A DNA stretch of 64,000 nucleotides from Taibaiella sp041660405 (GCA_041660405.1 JBAZWL010000007.1:108019-172018), one strand, 5' to 3'; shown: positions 1-8,314, counted from the first letter of the stretch. Notes: generated from the letters alone by a model not told the origin. Numbers and translations: made by a program.

Positions 1-103
1 AAATTCTTCCATTTTCAGTATATTTTAAAACAGTTATTAAAAATGGAATAGCGCTATCCTTGTTTCTGAAAGTAAAGGTATAAAGGGTTCTAATTTTAGC
101 AAT

Positions 104-144
104 AGAATGTCAGAATACTTTCTTTATTGACATACTGACATTCT
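104..144. repeat. 10-bp inverted repeat with 21-nt loop
   Basis: Positions 104-113 and 135-144 are perfect reverse complements (agaatgtcag / ctgacattct). The element lies in AT-rich DNA beyond the terminator of the next gene. It could be a regulatory or recombination site, but nothing in the sequence decides this. Confidence 0.5.
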
Positions 145-171
145 CAAAATGTTGTTAACCACAATAAAAAA

Positions 172-199
172 AGCCCTTTGACAATAAGGTCAAAGGGCT
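172..199 (-). terminator. Rho-independent terminator of the 279-residue gene
   Basis: A 10-bp perfect stem (172-181 with 190-199) with an 8-nt loop. On the minus strand it is followed by a run of seven T, and it begins about 20 bases after the stop codon of the minus-strand gene at 221-1060. The geometry is that of an intrinsic terminator. Confidence 0.85.
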
Positions 200-220
200 A
201 AATAATTTTTGAAGAAAAAC

Positions 221-1060
221 TTAATTGTTTAGGGCCTTAATAAATGTGATAATATCAATGCTCTCTTGGTCTAGGGGTTGTACCTTATCCGACGGCTTTC
301 TCCTTTTTTGATAAACCTCTATTCTTTTTATCCAGTCGCTAATGGAATTATTTAGCGATCGCCGATTGAAAGGATATTTATCGCTAACTGAAGTAATATT
401 TTGGATGATCGTTTCAATAAACTTTTTTCTTTCCTCACCATAAAAGTCGTTAGTGTTATCCTTACATGTACTTATAAACCGAAATAAAGTAATCATTGGA
501 AGATTTAAGTTAAATTGGTTCTGGTGTTTAAGCTTCCATTTTACTTTGCCAGGGACTTCCTCTTCTGTTTTATAACCATCAAATATGCTAAGGAAATGGT
601 CAATGGAATTAGCTTCCATAATTTCTTTGTCAATCAAATGCTGGTAGAGCTTAGCTAATTGATTTTTGTTAAGAGTTGTGGTAAACATTTTATGTACAAT
701 GGATTCCTCTTCTTCTGTTATTTCATCATTAGGATATATCAAATCGTCGCAGTAAGTTAAATAATCAATGTAAACCTTTGCAAATCGGATCACAGGATTA
801 GGCGCGTCTTTGTAAAAAACGATTTCGCAATATGGGTCATCGTTTCCTTTGTCGTAATAATATCGCTGAACGTCTTGTGTGGCATCATAATCATCTATTT
901 CTGAAATTTTTTCAGAAAGAATAGCGGAAAAATGATAATTATCCTCTGCGTATTTTGCGTGATAATTCTCAAGGTATTGCATGATATCCCTTTCATCGTT
1001 TAATTCATACAAGCCTTCAATAATTTTGTGATAGTCGTTCGGTTTTAATATTTCTATCAT
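221..1060 (-). CDS. hypothetical protein, 279 aa
   Basis: I do not recognise this protein. It has no signal peptide and no membrane segment. It is rich in Asp, Glu, Asn and Tyr in the first 130 residues and becomes basic near the end (a KRRKPSDK stretch around residue 255), so it is probably a soluble helical cytoplasmic protein. The start is an ATG at 1058-1060, 32 bases downstream of the integrase stop on the same strand. The two genes could therefore be co-transcribed, and a strong terminator follows this one. The position next to a tyrosine recombinase suggests cargo of a mobile element. The function is unknown. Confidence 0.65.
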   Translation of the reverse strand: MIEILKPNDYHKIIEGLYELNDERDIMQYLENYHAKYAEDNYHFSAILSEKISEIDDYDATQDVQRYYYDKGNDDPYCEIVFYKDAPNPVIRFAKVYIDYLTYCDDLIYPNDEITEEEESIVHKMFTTTLNKNQLAKLYQHLIDKEIMEANSIDHFLSIFDGYKTEEEVPGKVKWKLKHQNQFNLNLPMITLFRFISTCKDNTNDFYGEERKKFIETIIQNITSVSDKYPFNRRSLNNSISDWIKRIEVYQKRRKPSDKVQPLDQESIDIITFIKALNN

Positions 1061-1092
1061 TTCTTTTTAGGATTTTGGCAAAAATAATAAAC

Positions 1093-2298
1093 CTAAAACA
1101 ACTGCGGAATTCTGTTAGCCGCTTCAACCTTTTTACTATCCATAACCTGCGCGTAGATTTGAGTGGTCTTAAGGTTCTTATGCCCGAGCATTTTACTCAC
1201 CGTACTCATATCAGTATTTAAGGACAATTGCAAAGTCGCAAATGTATGGCGCCCACAATGGAATGTAATCTTCTTTTCAATTCCAGCTTCTTTCAGCCAT
1301 TGGGATAACTTTTTATTAAACCAGCAATCATAAGCAAGCCCTTTGAATATTTTTTCATCACGTAGGGTAGGGTCGGTACTATTTTTTTTAACCGTCTCAA
1401 TATCTGCTCCAAGAAATTGTATTGCTTGATCACTTATAGGTAGGTTTTCAACCGATTTAGTTTTCTGCTGCGTGTACATAATCAACCAACCAATGTTTTC
1501 TTCGTAATGCAATTCACCCCAGGTCATTTTCCGAATATCACAGTGACGCAGACCAGTAAGACAACTGAATAGAAACCCGCGTTTAAGCACCTCTATCTGA
1601 CAAGGAACTGGCACGAGCTTCTGCAGTTCCTCAAATGTTAGGTACTCGCGTTTTGTACTGGCTTCCTTGATGCTTTTAACCCTTGTCGCCGGGTTTTCAG
1701 AAATGATCCGTTGCATGAAAGCTTCCTTCATTAAGGTCTTTACTTTATTGAAATAGGATAGGGCAGCATTATTCGATAATTGTCTTCCGGATTTAGTAAT
1801 AGGTTCCCGAAGTAAGTATTGCTTAAAGTTCTCAAGGAAAACCTCATTCACCTCTTCAAACCTAATGTCCCTACCTTTTACAAAATTGTTGAAGTGCTTG
1901 AATACACTGTTCCAAACGGATAGTTGCTCCAGCGTTTCGCATTTCGCTTTAATTGTATCAGCAAAGAATTTGGTGAAGCTTGCTTTCCGCTTGAATGTTG
2001 GTTGCAGCCCGTATTGATTTGCCTGCCCTTCGAGTAAGCGTTTGGCACGAATTTGCTCAGCCATCATCATGACTTCCTTGTTGTGCTCTTTCTCAATAGG
2101 CTTAGTTGGCTTTTCATAAAGGAACAGGCGCAGGTGTTCGTATTGGCGCTTGACATCAGGCCCAAAATGGTACACCAGGTTTAACCATACTTTTCTTTTT
2201 ACTCCTTTCGCTTTGCGGGCTTCCGATACTTGCCCTAATTTTTGTTGAAGATAGATCTGCATGACGATGTTGCTATTTTGTACGCTAAAGATCCTCAA
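1093..2298 (-). CDS. tyrosine recombinase / site-specific integrase (Bacteroidota transposon-integrase type)
   Basis: This is a DNA strand-exchange enzyme of the lambda-integrase family. An N-terminal arm-binding region (about residues 30-95, ending in the typical HNKEV...AEQIRAKR motif) is followed by a SAM-like core-binding domain (about 105-215) and the catalytic domain. The catalytic set is visible: Arg in GLRHCD (about 251), HxxR in HCGRH (about 347-350), His in LGHKN (about 373) and the nucleophile Tyr in TTQIYA (about 382). The length of 401 residues is normal. The first dozen residues are poorly conserved, so an internal ATG at residue 13 is an alternative start. No duplicated attachment core was found beside it. 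It most likely mobilises the accessory region around it. Confidence 0.93.
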   Translation of the reverse strand: MRIFSVQNSNIVMQIYLQQKLGQVSEARKAKGVKRKVWLNLVYHFGPDVKRQYEHLRLFLYEKPTKPIEKEHNKEVMMMAEQIRAKRLLEGQANQYGLQPTFKRKASFTKFFADTIKAKCETLEQLSVWNSVFKHFNNFVKGRDIRFEEVNEVFLENFKQYLLREPITKSGRQLSNNAALSYFNKVKTLMKEAFMQRIISENPATRVKSIKEASTKREYLTFEELQKLVPVPCQIEVLKRGFLFSCLTGLRHCDIRKMTWGELHYEENIGWLIMYTQQKTKSVENLPISDQAIQFLGADIETVKKNSTDPTLRDEKIFKGLAYDCWFNKKLSQWLKEAGIEKKITFHCGRHTFATLQLSLNTDMSTVSKMLGHKNLKTTQIYAQVMDSKKVEAANRIPQLF

Positions 2299-2472
2299 GA
2301 CTCTTCAGGCGAGCAACAGGTAGTACGGGATTACAGGAAGAAAACACCTCAATGATAGTAGGGTTACTTTCCAATTCCGAGCAGATGTGAGAAAAGGCTC
2401 AATGTCCAACTAACGGCAGAGTAAGCTCTATAGACCAATGGAATTGAGATAGCAGCCTATCGAAACGTGGTG

Positions 2473-2724
2473 TCAGCTTTTGAGAATTGATTCAAGGTAT
2501 GATGAGATGGCTCGAAGCAGCCCAACAAATGTTGTCGTGTTCTTTATTTGGGCACCTTCCGGGACTAGCGCCCGGTAGTTGCGTTCTTCATCTGGCTCAA
2601 ATGTGATCGGGATGCCCTCAACTTCTACAACAATTTTGTGTATGAAACCTTGGGGCACGATCAGGCTTTCAAAATTGTAGTCCTTGTTTTCATAGTTTAT
2701 CGTAATCGTAAATGAATCATCCAT
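2473..2724 (-). CDS. small hypothetical protein, 83 aa
   Basis: The sequence begins MDDSFTITINYENKDYNFES and predicts a beta-rich N-terminal part (residues 1-60) and a C-terminal helix. It has no signal peptide. Its start is a clear ATG, and it lies on the same strand as the integrase, 174 bases upstream of it. The composition looks like a real protein rather than a chance frame. I know no function for it. Small proteins of this kind often accompany integrases as accessory or regulatory cargo. Confidence 0.55.
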   Translation of the reverse strand: MDDSFTITINYENKDYNFESLIVPQGFIHKIVVEVEGIPITFEPDEERNYRALVPEGAQIKNTTTFVGLLRAISSYLESILKS

Positions 2725-2956
2725 TCCTGTGCTGTGGTTCTATTTTGGTAGAGATTGCAAGTTAAGCAGGAATAGTGATGGCAGAAATAGATAGGAGTGA
2801 TTTATCATTCTGTTTTTTGAAAATATTTCCAGGGATTGATCCGATACATGGAAATGGTAGTTCCTGTGATTTCAAGGCGGTGTGTTTGGTGGAAATATCT
2901 TTTCAAGTGTATTTGCCTTGAGTGATAATTTTCTATCAATACCGGCAACTGAAATT

Positions 2957-3360
2957 AAAATCTAAATTTTTACCCAGTCCAATCCCTTGTGAATAAAAAT
3001 CAAAAAATTGAACAACGCCGTCCAGCGGCGTAATCCTTTCTTTATTTTCTTCTGTTGCTTTGAATTATAGGTTTTCCTTTACTTATTCAAAGAAAATTTT
3101 GCTTTGGCGTTTCTTTGTTTTCAATCATAAGCAATCATCTTAGAATCCTAAACCAAGTTCATACAAGAAATAATGGCAATGCCTTGAAGCAGCATCTATT
3201 TCCATTTTTGAGTTCCGATCTGATTTCTTTGGTTGATCTTGTTTCAATGAATGGCCATTGCCGGCATTTTTAAGTGCTCTATTCAAGAGTAAATGTTTTT
3301 TTTGTGTATTGGATATGGCTCTTTAATTTTATTGCATTACCGATGACAAGAAAAATAAAA
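2957..3360 (+). repeat. diverged repeat unit A
   Basis: This unit has the ordered words tctaaa, cccttg-gaat-aaaa, a GC hairpin, T-rich DNA, ctctattcaag, gtgtattg, ggct and accga, followed by an A-rich end. The same order recurs in the copy at 3500-3710. The spacing between hairpin and ctctattcaag differs (about 250 here, about 80 in the other copy), so the units have diverged by insertion or deletion. Confidence 0.5.
3015..3031. repeat. 7-3-7 hairpin 1
   Basis: acgccgt / cca / gcggcgt. Six Watson-Crick pairs plus a T-G pair close a 3-nt loop, and a T-rich tract follows. Confidence 0.7.
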
Positions 3361-3499
3361 AAGAAATTCTGTAAAAAAAGTTGAAGACCTATTCCGGCGT
3401 TTTATCATTTTATTTTTTACAAGGCATAAGGTTCTTTTGTTTTGATTTTCTCTTTGTTATTCAACCCATCAACAACCAAACTAAAAAAAGTACAAGCGA

Positions 3500-3710
3500 A
3501 ATCTAAACCTTCCCTTGAATCAAAAATGATCATGCCGCACAGCGGCATCAATTTCTTTTTTTAATTTTCTATTTTTTTTCTTGTGTTGATCTGTTTGTAT
3601 TCAATGATGTTCTTTGGCATTCTTTTGTCCTCTATTCAAGGGAAATCTATTTCTGGTGTATTGATAAGGCTTGAAGATATTACTTCAATACCGAAGGCAA
3701 AAAAATGAAT
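3500..3710 (+). repeat. diverged repeat unit B
   Basis: This is the second copy of the unit at 2957-3360. It shares tctaaa, cccttgaat, the hairpin, tctattcaag, ggtgtattg, aaggct and ataccga in the same order. It shows that the gene-free tract grew by duplication. Confidence 0.5.
3532..3548. repeat. 7-3-7 hairpin 2
   Basis: atgccgc / aca / gcggcat, a perfect 7-bp stem with a 3-nt loop. It is followed by a long T-rich tract. Confidence 0.75.
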
Positions 3711-3869
3711 TGATATTTCCTGATTGATTTTGCAATGGTAAGTTTATTTTTACACGATGAAATTTCTTCGTTTAATTCTGGACTGTTGATGAATTTTTCG
3801 TTATAGCTGTTCCATTAAGATTATCTTCAAATCAAGATGGTACTACTCCAAGCTTGTCCTTTGTTTGAA

Positions 3870-3884
3870 TGGTACCGCGTAGCA
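3870..3884. repeat. 6-3-6 hairpin 3 (one mismatch)
   Basis: tggtac / cgc / gtagca with a single G-G mismatch. It lies 21 bases before hairpin 4 and shares its ggtac arm. Confidence 0.45.
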
Positions 3885-3905
3885 GAATTAATAAATAAAA
3901 AAAAG

Positions 3906-3926
3906 ATGGTACACGAAGTGTACCAT
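3906..3926. repeat. 9-3-9 hairpin 4
   Basis: atggtacac / gaa / gtgtaccat, a perfect 9-bp stem with a 3-nt purine loop. Confidence 0.8.
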
Positions 3927-4340
3927 GACCGTTCTTCTTAATTAATTTATTTTCCTTTTAATTCTTTATTCCTTTTTATTTAATTCTTTTCTTTATTTCT
4001 TTTCATTTTTTAATTCTTCTTTATTAATTATTATATTCTAATCTAATTAAGAATTATTAATTAATTAAAAAAGGGAAAAAGATTGAAACGGCCAACACTT
4101 TGTAAAAAATGATGAGGGGGAATTTTGGATTTGTAATCAAAGTGATATTGAATACAAAAGAATAAATTTTAAAAAAGCACCTGAAAAAATATTTTACAGA
4201 ATGTACCCAAACAAGCAAATCATTAAATCTATCCGATTCATTTTCCTTTTGTAAAAAGTGTCCTAAAATTTACGGTCACCAAATTTCTAGTGAAACAAAA
4301 AAAGGCCACGCACATTCCAAAATCAATTAAAAATAGAATG

Positions 4341-4357
4341 ATGCAGCAAGGCTGCAT
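4341..4357. repeat. 7-3-7 hairpin 5
   Basis: atgcagc / aag / gctgcat, a perfect 7-bp stem. Against hairpin 2 one stem pair has changed on both arms (C-G to A-T), which is a compensatory change. Confidence 0.75.
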
Positions 4358-4593
4358 GATGGTCTCTTTGAAAATAAATTGATTGATTCATTCATTGATC
4401 TTGAATTGCAAGAGAAGGGAATTGAATTTAAAATGTGGTTAGCTTTTATTTTTCAATGGCCGGTTTTGATATAACCGGATTGGATAGTATAAATACATTC
4501 CCATTGAAAATAATCCTAAACCGACTACTTAAAAATCAGTTTAATAGAATGACCCATCCAAAATGTAGAGAAGACAATGAAGGCTACGCCCTG

Positions 4594-4610
4594 ATGCAGC
4601 AGAGCTGCAT
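4594..4610. repeat. 7-3-7 hairpin 6
   Basis: atgcagc / aga / gctgcat. The stem is identical to hairpin 5, while the loop and flanks differ. Confidence 0.75.
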
Positions 4611-4856
4611 GATTTGTTTTAATGAAAATTTATTGCTGAAGGATTGGTTGTTGTTTTTGAATATAGAATTGATAGTAGTTCATTAGAGAAAATTCAATCC
4701 ACACTTCATGATCTCAAATAGCGGTTGCCGGAATTTTACAATGCCCTGTTCCAGGTGAAAAATTAAAATGGTGTATTGAGTTTCTTTTGAAAAAGCATTC
4801 GGGATAGATGACTAAAAAAATGAAAACGATTTTGAGGGAAGCAATTGATCAGAAAA

Positions 4857-5396
4857 TCAGCCCGGATTCATTTTGAGAAATATAAAGACCTGCTCTTTAT
4901 TGATTAAAATCCTCCTGCCAATCCTGCAATGGGGCAGCTGCCCCTTCCATACCTGATTCATGATAGTTCTTTCATGGACACCCAATATTGCTGCAAACTC
5001 TTTGATGCTGTAAAATTCCTTAGCAATATTCGTTACGGGTTGCAAAACGGGCGGTGTAGCGTCATAGGCTTTAGCCAATGGCCTATTTATTTCAGCAATA
5101 TTTTTTGCAATGGCAGTACTAATTTTCTCTTGCCTGTTCTTCTTTTTCCTATTTCTATTAAAGCATTTTTCCGAACAGAAGTTTGCAAGAGTGGTTTTGC
5201 TGGTAAAGGGTTTATTGCATTCAATACAGCTATTGTGGTACAACAGGTCAGGGCTGCCAGTCATTGTCTCCCTTTTCTTGCGTCTTATTTCTGCTTTAGT
5301 ACATTTCTTAGAACAGTACTTGGTAACTGTAGTTTTAGCAATGAAAATGCTACCACAGGTGATGCATTTGGTCGGTATGCGCATATTGGAACTCAT
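4857..5396 (-). CDS. zinc-finger plus helix-turn-helix DNA-binding protein, 179 aa
   Basis: The N-terminal half has two zinc-binding knuckles, CITC...YCSKKC (about residues 11-32) and CIEC...FCSEKC (about 57-78), each followed by a very basic stretch. The C-terminal part (about 125-178) is an excisionase/MerR-type helix-turn-helix of the HTH_17 kind: YSIKEFAAILGVHERTI...RIGRRILI. Proteins of this build are common on integrative elements of Bacteroidota. I infer that it is a DNA-binding control or directionality factor for the element carrying the integrase at 1.1 kb. The start is the first ATG, and ATG at residue 5 is also possible. Confidence 0.8.
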   Translation of the reverse strand: MSSNMRIPTKCITCGSIFIAKTTVTKYCSKKCTKAEIRRKKRETMTGSPDLLYHNSCIECNKPFTSKTTLANFCSEKCFNRNRKKKNRQEKISTAIAKNIAEINRPLAKAYDATPPVLQPVTNIAKEFYSIKEFAAILGVHERTIMNQVWKGQLPHCRIGRRILINKEQVFIFLKMNPG

Positions 5397-5491
5397 GGCC
5401 TAAAGTTCCTGCGAAAGGACCAGGATTGCAGCGAGCCTGCAAGATGGCAAACGACGTTCATTATTATTAGGATATATCTTCAGATGGTACA

Positions 5492-5959
5492 TTAGATAAT
5501 TTCGGCCTCTCCAATTACCCTTGCTGCTTCATGAATCCACCATATGCGTCCTTTGTCTAAATATTTCTCTATTGGTTGATTTATTAAAAAGCGAACGGTA
5601 ACTATTCTTTCCTCCCCTGGTTCAATATTGGGACCTTCAAATACAATGTCCCCTACATAGGTTTGTAAGAGCTTTCCGTCAGCAAAGTATTCAAAAACGT
5701 GATTAGGCCTATAGCCACTGATAATGCTTGTCTGGCGGCCACCTGCCAAGGTTGTTCTTAGTTTTAATTTAGCAGTTACCGGTATGAGCCCCTGTGGATG
5801 ATCATAGACCAGGTCCCTGATGCTGGTCAAGGTATATTTGTCATAGGCCATAACATCGAATACTTTGGACTGTCCCGTTTTTAACCACCTCTTGTAGATC
5901 AAGCTACCGTTCATGTATACATAAAGCTCATCATTTTCTATTTTCTTAAATATAGCCAT
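5492..5959 (-). CDS. stand-alone EF-Tu C-terminal-domain-like protein, 155 aa
   Basis: The chosen start (MAIFKKIENDELYVYMNG) is the first ATG after the upstream XRE gene stops. A longer in-frame reading would overlap that gene and lacks protein character. The second half resembles the last beta-barrel domain of elongation factor Tu: a GGRQT...SGYRPNHVF segment, then EPGEERIVTVRF, then a terminal WxxxEAARVIGEAEII resembling the EF-Tu ending. There is no GTPase domain. Stand-alone proteins of this kind occur in Bacteroidota, and their role is not known to me. It sits 22 bases after the XRE gene on the same strand, so the two probably form a unit. Confidence 0.6.
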   Translation of the reverse strand: MAIFKKIENDELYVYMNGSLIYKRWLKTGQSKVFDVMAYDKYTLTSIRDLVYDHPQGLIPVTAKLKLRTTLAGGRQTSIISGYRPNHVFEYFADGKLLQTYVGDIVFEGPNIEPGEERIVTVRFLINQPIEKYLDKGRIWWIHEAARVIGEAEII

Positions 5960-5981
5960 AAACGTGAGAATAAATGAAGGC

Positions 5982-6227
5982 CTAAGATTCGATGGATGTA
6001 AAGTCAAAGTCCAATAGCTTCTTAGGACTGACCTCAAGAGCAATCGCCAGCGCATACAAGGTGGAAATAGTTGTATTGACCTTGCCTGTTTCAATTCGGT
6101 AGATCTGCATGACCTCTATATCAGAATAGGCGGCAAGTGTTTCGCGGGATAATTTACGGGCGGTGCGAAGCTTTTTGACATGGTTGCCAAATGCTAAGAT
6201 GTAGTCTGTATTTCTGGATCTGCCCAC
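5982..6227 (-). CDS. XRE-family helix-turn-helix regulator, 81 aa
   Basis: A small Cro/C1-type repressor. Its helix-turn-helix covers about residues 15-70: VKKLRTARKLSRETLAAYS, then IYRIETGKVNTTISTLYALA. It starts with GTG at 6225-6227, and the next in-frame ATG would remove half of the fold, so GTG is preferred. A perfect 7-3-7 inverted repeat lies 26 bases upstream (6253-6269), a natural place for auto-repression. It is followed closely by the EF-Tu-like gene. Confidence 0.85.
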   Translation of the reverse strand: MGRSRNTDYILAFGNHVKKLRTARKLSRETLAAYSDIEVMQIYRIETGKVNTTISTLYALAIALEVSPKKLLDFDFTSIES

Positions 6228-6252
6228 ACCTGCAAGATGGAAATATAACTTT

Positions 6253-6269
6253 TATGTTACCATAACATA
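6253..6269. promoter_or_regulatory. putative operator of the XRE regulator
   Basis: tatgtta / cca / taacata is a perfect 7-bp inverted repeat between the divergent XRE gene and the zinc-ribbon gene. Its position fits a dyad operator controlling one or both promoters. Binding by the XRE protein is inferred. Confidence 0.5.
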
Positions 6270-6293
6270 TATGATATGTCTCGTAAAAATTTT

Positions 6294-6301
6294 TATCTTT
6301 G
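6294..6301 (+). promoter_or_regulatory. candidate minus-7 box for the zinc-ribbon gene
   Basis: TATCTTTG is an exact match to the Bacteroidota minus-7 consensus TAnnTTTG, 77 bases before the ATG at 6379. No clear TTG element is seen at minus 33. Confidence 0.45.
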
Positions 6302-6378
6302 GTACAGAATATGACTGTTGTAGCATACCTGTATTTGCAGGAAGTTTAGGTCATTATTTTTTATAAAAACAATCATTG

Positions 6379-6891
6379 ATGAACACAAACACTGCTCAAA
6401 CCTATTGTGGGGAATGCGGAACGGCAAACAATGCAGGCTTCAAATATTGCGTATCCTGCGGTCGCGAATTGAAGAAGCCAATAGAAACCCCACTTTCCTC
6501 ATCACAACAACATTTTGTATCAGAACAAGAACCTATTACAGAGGTCGTCTGCTCAAAATGCCATTCCAGTCAATTGTCGGCTAATCAGAAAGGCTATAAT
6601 ACAAGCGCTGCCGTTTTAGGTAGCCTTGCAAATGGAGGTAGTGGAATAGGTCTTGGCATGGCAGGTAGTGGTGACATATTGATTACCTGCCTGAATTGCG
6701 GGCATAAGTTTAAGCCTGGGGATGGCACATTAAAAGTAATAGATGCAAAAGGTAACGCGAAGTTTGAGAAGCAGGTGTTTGTGGATAAAGCAGCGAATAA
6801 ATGGAGGAATATCAGTTTAATAGGACTTGTAGTGCTTGTTCTTTTAATACTTTTTGTTTGGGGATGGATTAAGTCAATGCTTGGCCACTAG
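6379..6891 (+). CDS. zinc-ribbon protein with C-terminal membrane anchor, 170 aa
   Basis: The N-terminus holds a double zinc ribbon, YCGECGT...KYCVSCG (about residues 8-28). A second pair, CSKCH and CLNCGHKF, flanks a glycine-rich loop (about 55-112). One hydrophobic segment near the C-terminus (about 143-163, ISLIGLVVLVLLILFVWGWI) makes it tail-anchored with the ribbons in the cytoplasm. The ATG at 6379 is preferred to the TTG directly before it. Such proteins are widespread and their function is unclear. It probably forms a pair with the membrane protein that follows. Confidence 0.75.
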   Translation: MNTNTAQTYCGECGTANNAGFKYCVSCGRELKKPIETPLSSSQQHFVSEQEPITEVVCSKCHSSQLSANQKGYNTSAAVLGSLANGGSGIGLGMAGSGDILITCLNCGHKFKPGDGTLKVIDAKGNAKFEKQVFVDKAANKWRNISLIGLVVLVLLILFVWGWIKSMLGH

Positions 6892-6944
6892 TAAAGCGAA
6901 AAACATTTTATCTCTATTAAGACTATAAAATAAGAACTGTAAAA

Positions 6945-7289
6945 ATGAAATCATCTTATAAGTTGCTTCGTATTATTACTTATATACTACGCATAGTAGG
7001 TGCAATAACCTTCCTTCTTTCACTCTTTTACTTTTGTATAGTCTTATACCTATGGAAAGCGGAAGGACAGTATATCAGTAACACACAAGAAATTGGATTA
7101 ACTGTTTATGCAATTATTATAGGCCTGGTACTTTTCCTTGTTGGCGCTGTTATTGCATTGCTTTGCGATATTGCTGATAATGCAAAAAGAATAGCGGAGA
7201 AGCAATGGACTTTCACAGCACTCCCATTTGACCAAAAGGGCGGTAGTGACATACAAGATCATTCCAAGTACATGCCGAAATCATCTTAA
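6945..7289 (+). CDS. small two-span membrane protein, 114 aa
   Basis: Two hydrophobic segments (about residues 14-37 and 52-75) are joined by a short polar loop. They are followed by a soluble tail (ADNAKRIAEKQWTF and onwards) likely to lie in the cytoplasm. It starts with ATG 53 bases after the zinc-ribbon gene and may be co-transcribed with it. No family is recognised. Confidence 0.6.
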   Translation: MKSSYKLLRIITYILRIVGAITFLLSLFYFCIVLYLWKAEGQYISNTQEIGLTVYAIIIGLVLFLVGAVIALLCDIADNAKRIAEKQWTFTALPFDQKGGSDIQDHSKYMPKSS

Positions 7290-7701
7290 TATTCAACAAG
7301 GCGAAAACCAATACTAAGGAAGTTCGATAAAAATAAAAACGTAATAAAGGGACAAGCTTATTCGGGTAATGCTTTTTAAAGGGCAACTCAAAAATAAACT
7401 GTGGGTCATGATTCAAATCAGGGCCGATTTTTTATTGGAATGCATATTCAGAAATAAGGGATGTACAGACCTAATGCTGCAATAATCCGGCAGATACAGT
7501 TTCTTGAGGTAGGTATGGACCGGTACAAAGTTCTTGAACAAGTCCATGGACCACAGTATGTTGGAAACATCACAATACAACATGATCTTCACTCAGCCAA
7601 TTGTGCAGGAGGTTATGTTGTATTTTTTTGCTGACATTTTTGTGAGACGGTTTTTATCCTCCTTATCAATCAAAAACCACTGAGAAATAAAGTCAGGATT
7701 T
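7290..7701. other. intergenic stretch, little coding evidence
   Basis: About 410 bases between a plus-strand and a minus-strand gene. It holds one short plus-strand frame at 7461-7634 and several overlapping frames without protein character. No repeats or strong hairpins were seen. Confidence 0.5.
7461..7634 (+). CDS. possible short ORF, 57 aa
   Basis: The frame begins MYRPNAAIIRQIQFLEVGMD after an aaggg motif that could serve as a ribosome-binding site. Its composition is plausible, but it is short and I recognise no family. It could be a remnant or chance. Confidence 0.25.
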   Translation: MYRPNAAIIRQIQFLEVGMDRYKVLEQVHGPQYVGNITIQHDLHSANCAGGYVVFFC

Positions 7702-7929
7702 CTAATGAGGAGGGCCCTCTGAATTAGTTATGTCAAGCTTGGATAGTATGTTTAATAGGTCGAACATTATATTGAAGTCGGTAAGAATTTCCTTAACGTT
7801 AGTAGGGTAATCGTTATGCAGGATTAGATAGTCCAGCAGGACAATGCGCATACTATTGCTAATGCGTAATGCCGTAGACTGTTCTAGTAGTTCAGTGATT
7901 GCTAATAACAGAGTGCTATGATTTTTCAT
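7702..7929 (-). CDS. small hypothetical protein, 75 aa
   Basis: The protein is leucine-rich and helical, beginning MKNHSTLLLAITELLEQSTA, with no signal peptide or metal-binding motif. It starts with ATG and is transcribed away from the large RHS block. It is probably real but of unknown role. It marks the end of the low-GC accessory region before the RHS operon. Confidence 0.45.
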   Translation of the reverse strand: MKNHSTLLLAITELLEQSTALRISNSMRIVLLDYLILHNDYPTNVKEILTDFNIMFDLLNILSKLDITNSEGPPH

Positions 7930-8089
7930 TCAATTCGGAATTTGAATGTAACAATCAGGATTTTGGCGGACATTGAACCGGATGACATTAATTGCTTGTT
8001 GAAGCATACATTAACGTATAAGAAAAATACACCTTATGTATAGTCACATAAAATATCAAATGCATAGAAATAATAATTAAAATAAAATT

Positions 8090-8118
8090 TTGTTATTTCA
8101 CCTAAGTAAGTATTTTTG
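8090..8118 (+). promoter_or_regulatory. promoter for the RHS block
   Basis: TTG at 8090-8092, an 18-base spacer, then TATTTTTG at 8111-8118. This fits the Bacteroidota pattern TTG-N(17-23)-TAnnTTTG. It lies about 200 bases before the first gene of the co-directional block. Confidence 0.6.
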
Positions 8119-8314
8119 TTCACAATTTTTTAGGATTTGAATAAAAATTACCGCTTATAAACTTTTAACTACCGTTAGTGTAAATCATTTTGTTTTTTAA
8201 CGTTGTTTTATATTTCTTCGTTGAACAAATTGTATAGCCAGAAAAATTAAGTGTTGCTACCATGACTTAGTTTCTATTGGCTATACAAATGTGTCTTCTC
8301 CCTAATAACCAGAT

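Larger units (their letters stand above)
2725..4856. other. 2.1-kb gene-free AT-rich tract with short hairpins and diverged repeats
   Basis: No convincing coding frame is present. An 83-codon frame at 4435-4686 runs through one of the hairpins and has no protein character. The stretch is very AT-rich, with long T and A runs, and contains at least six compact hairpins at 3015, 3532, 3870, 3906, 4341 and 4594. Two copies of a diverged larger unit are also present. It behaves like a structured non-coding locus, either RNA or recombination/replication DNA, inside the integrase-bearing island. Confidence 0.7.

Noticed and set aside
3015..4610. CRISPR array
   Set aside because: Hairpins differ in sequence and spacing is irregular (36-517 bases). 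There are no constant repeats and no cas genes.
4435..4686. 83-codon plus-strand frame
   Set aside because: It runs through hairpin 6 and the AT-rich non-coding tract, with no protein character and no related frame in the other repeat copies.
4929..5495. Two plus-strand frames opposite the zinc-finger/HTH gene
   Set aside because: Their sequence is the mirror of the cysteine-rich coding strand. The minus-strand protein has clear zinc-finger and HTH motifs.
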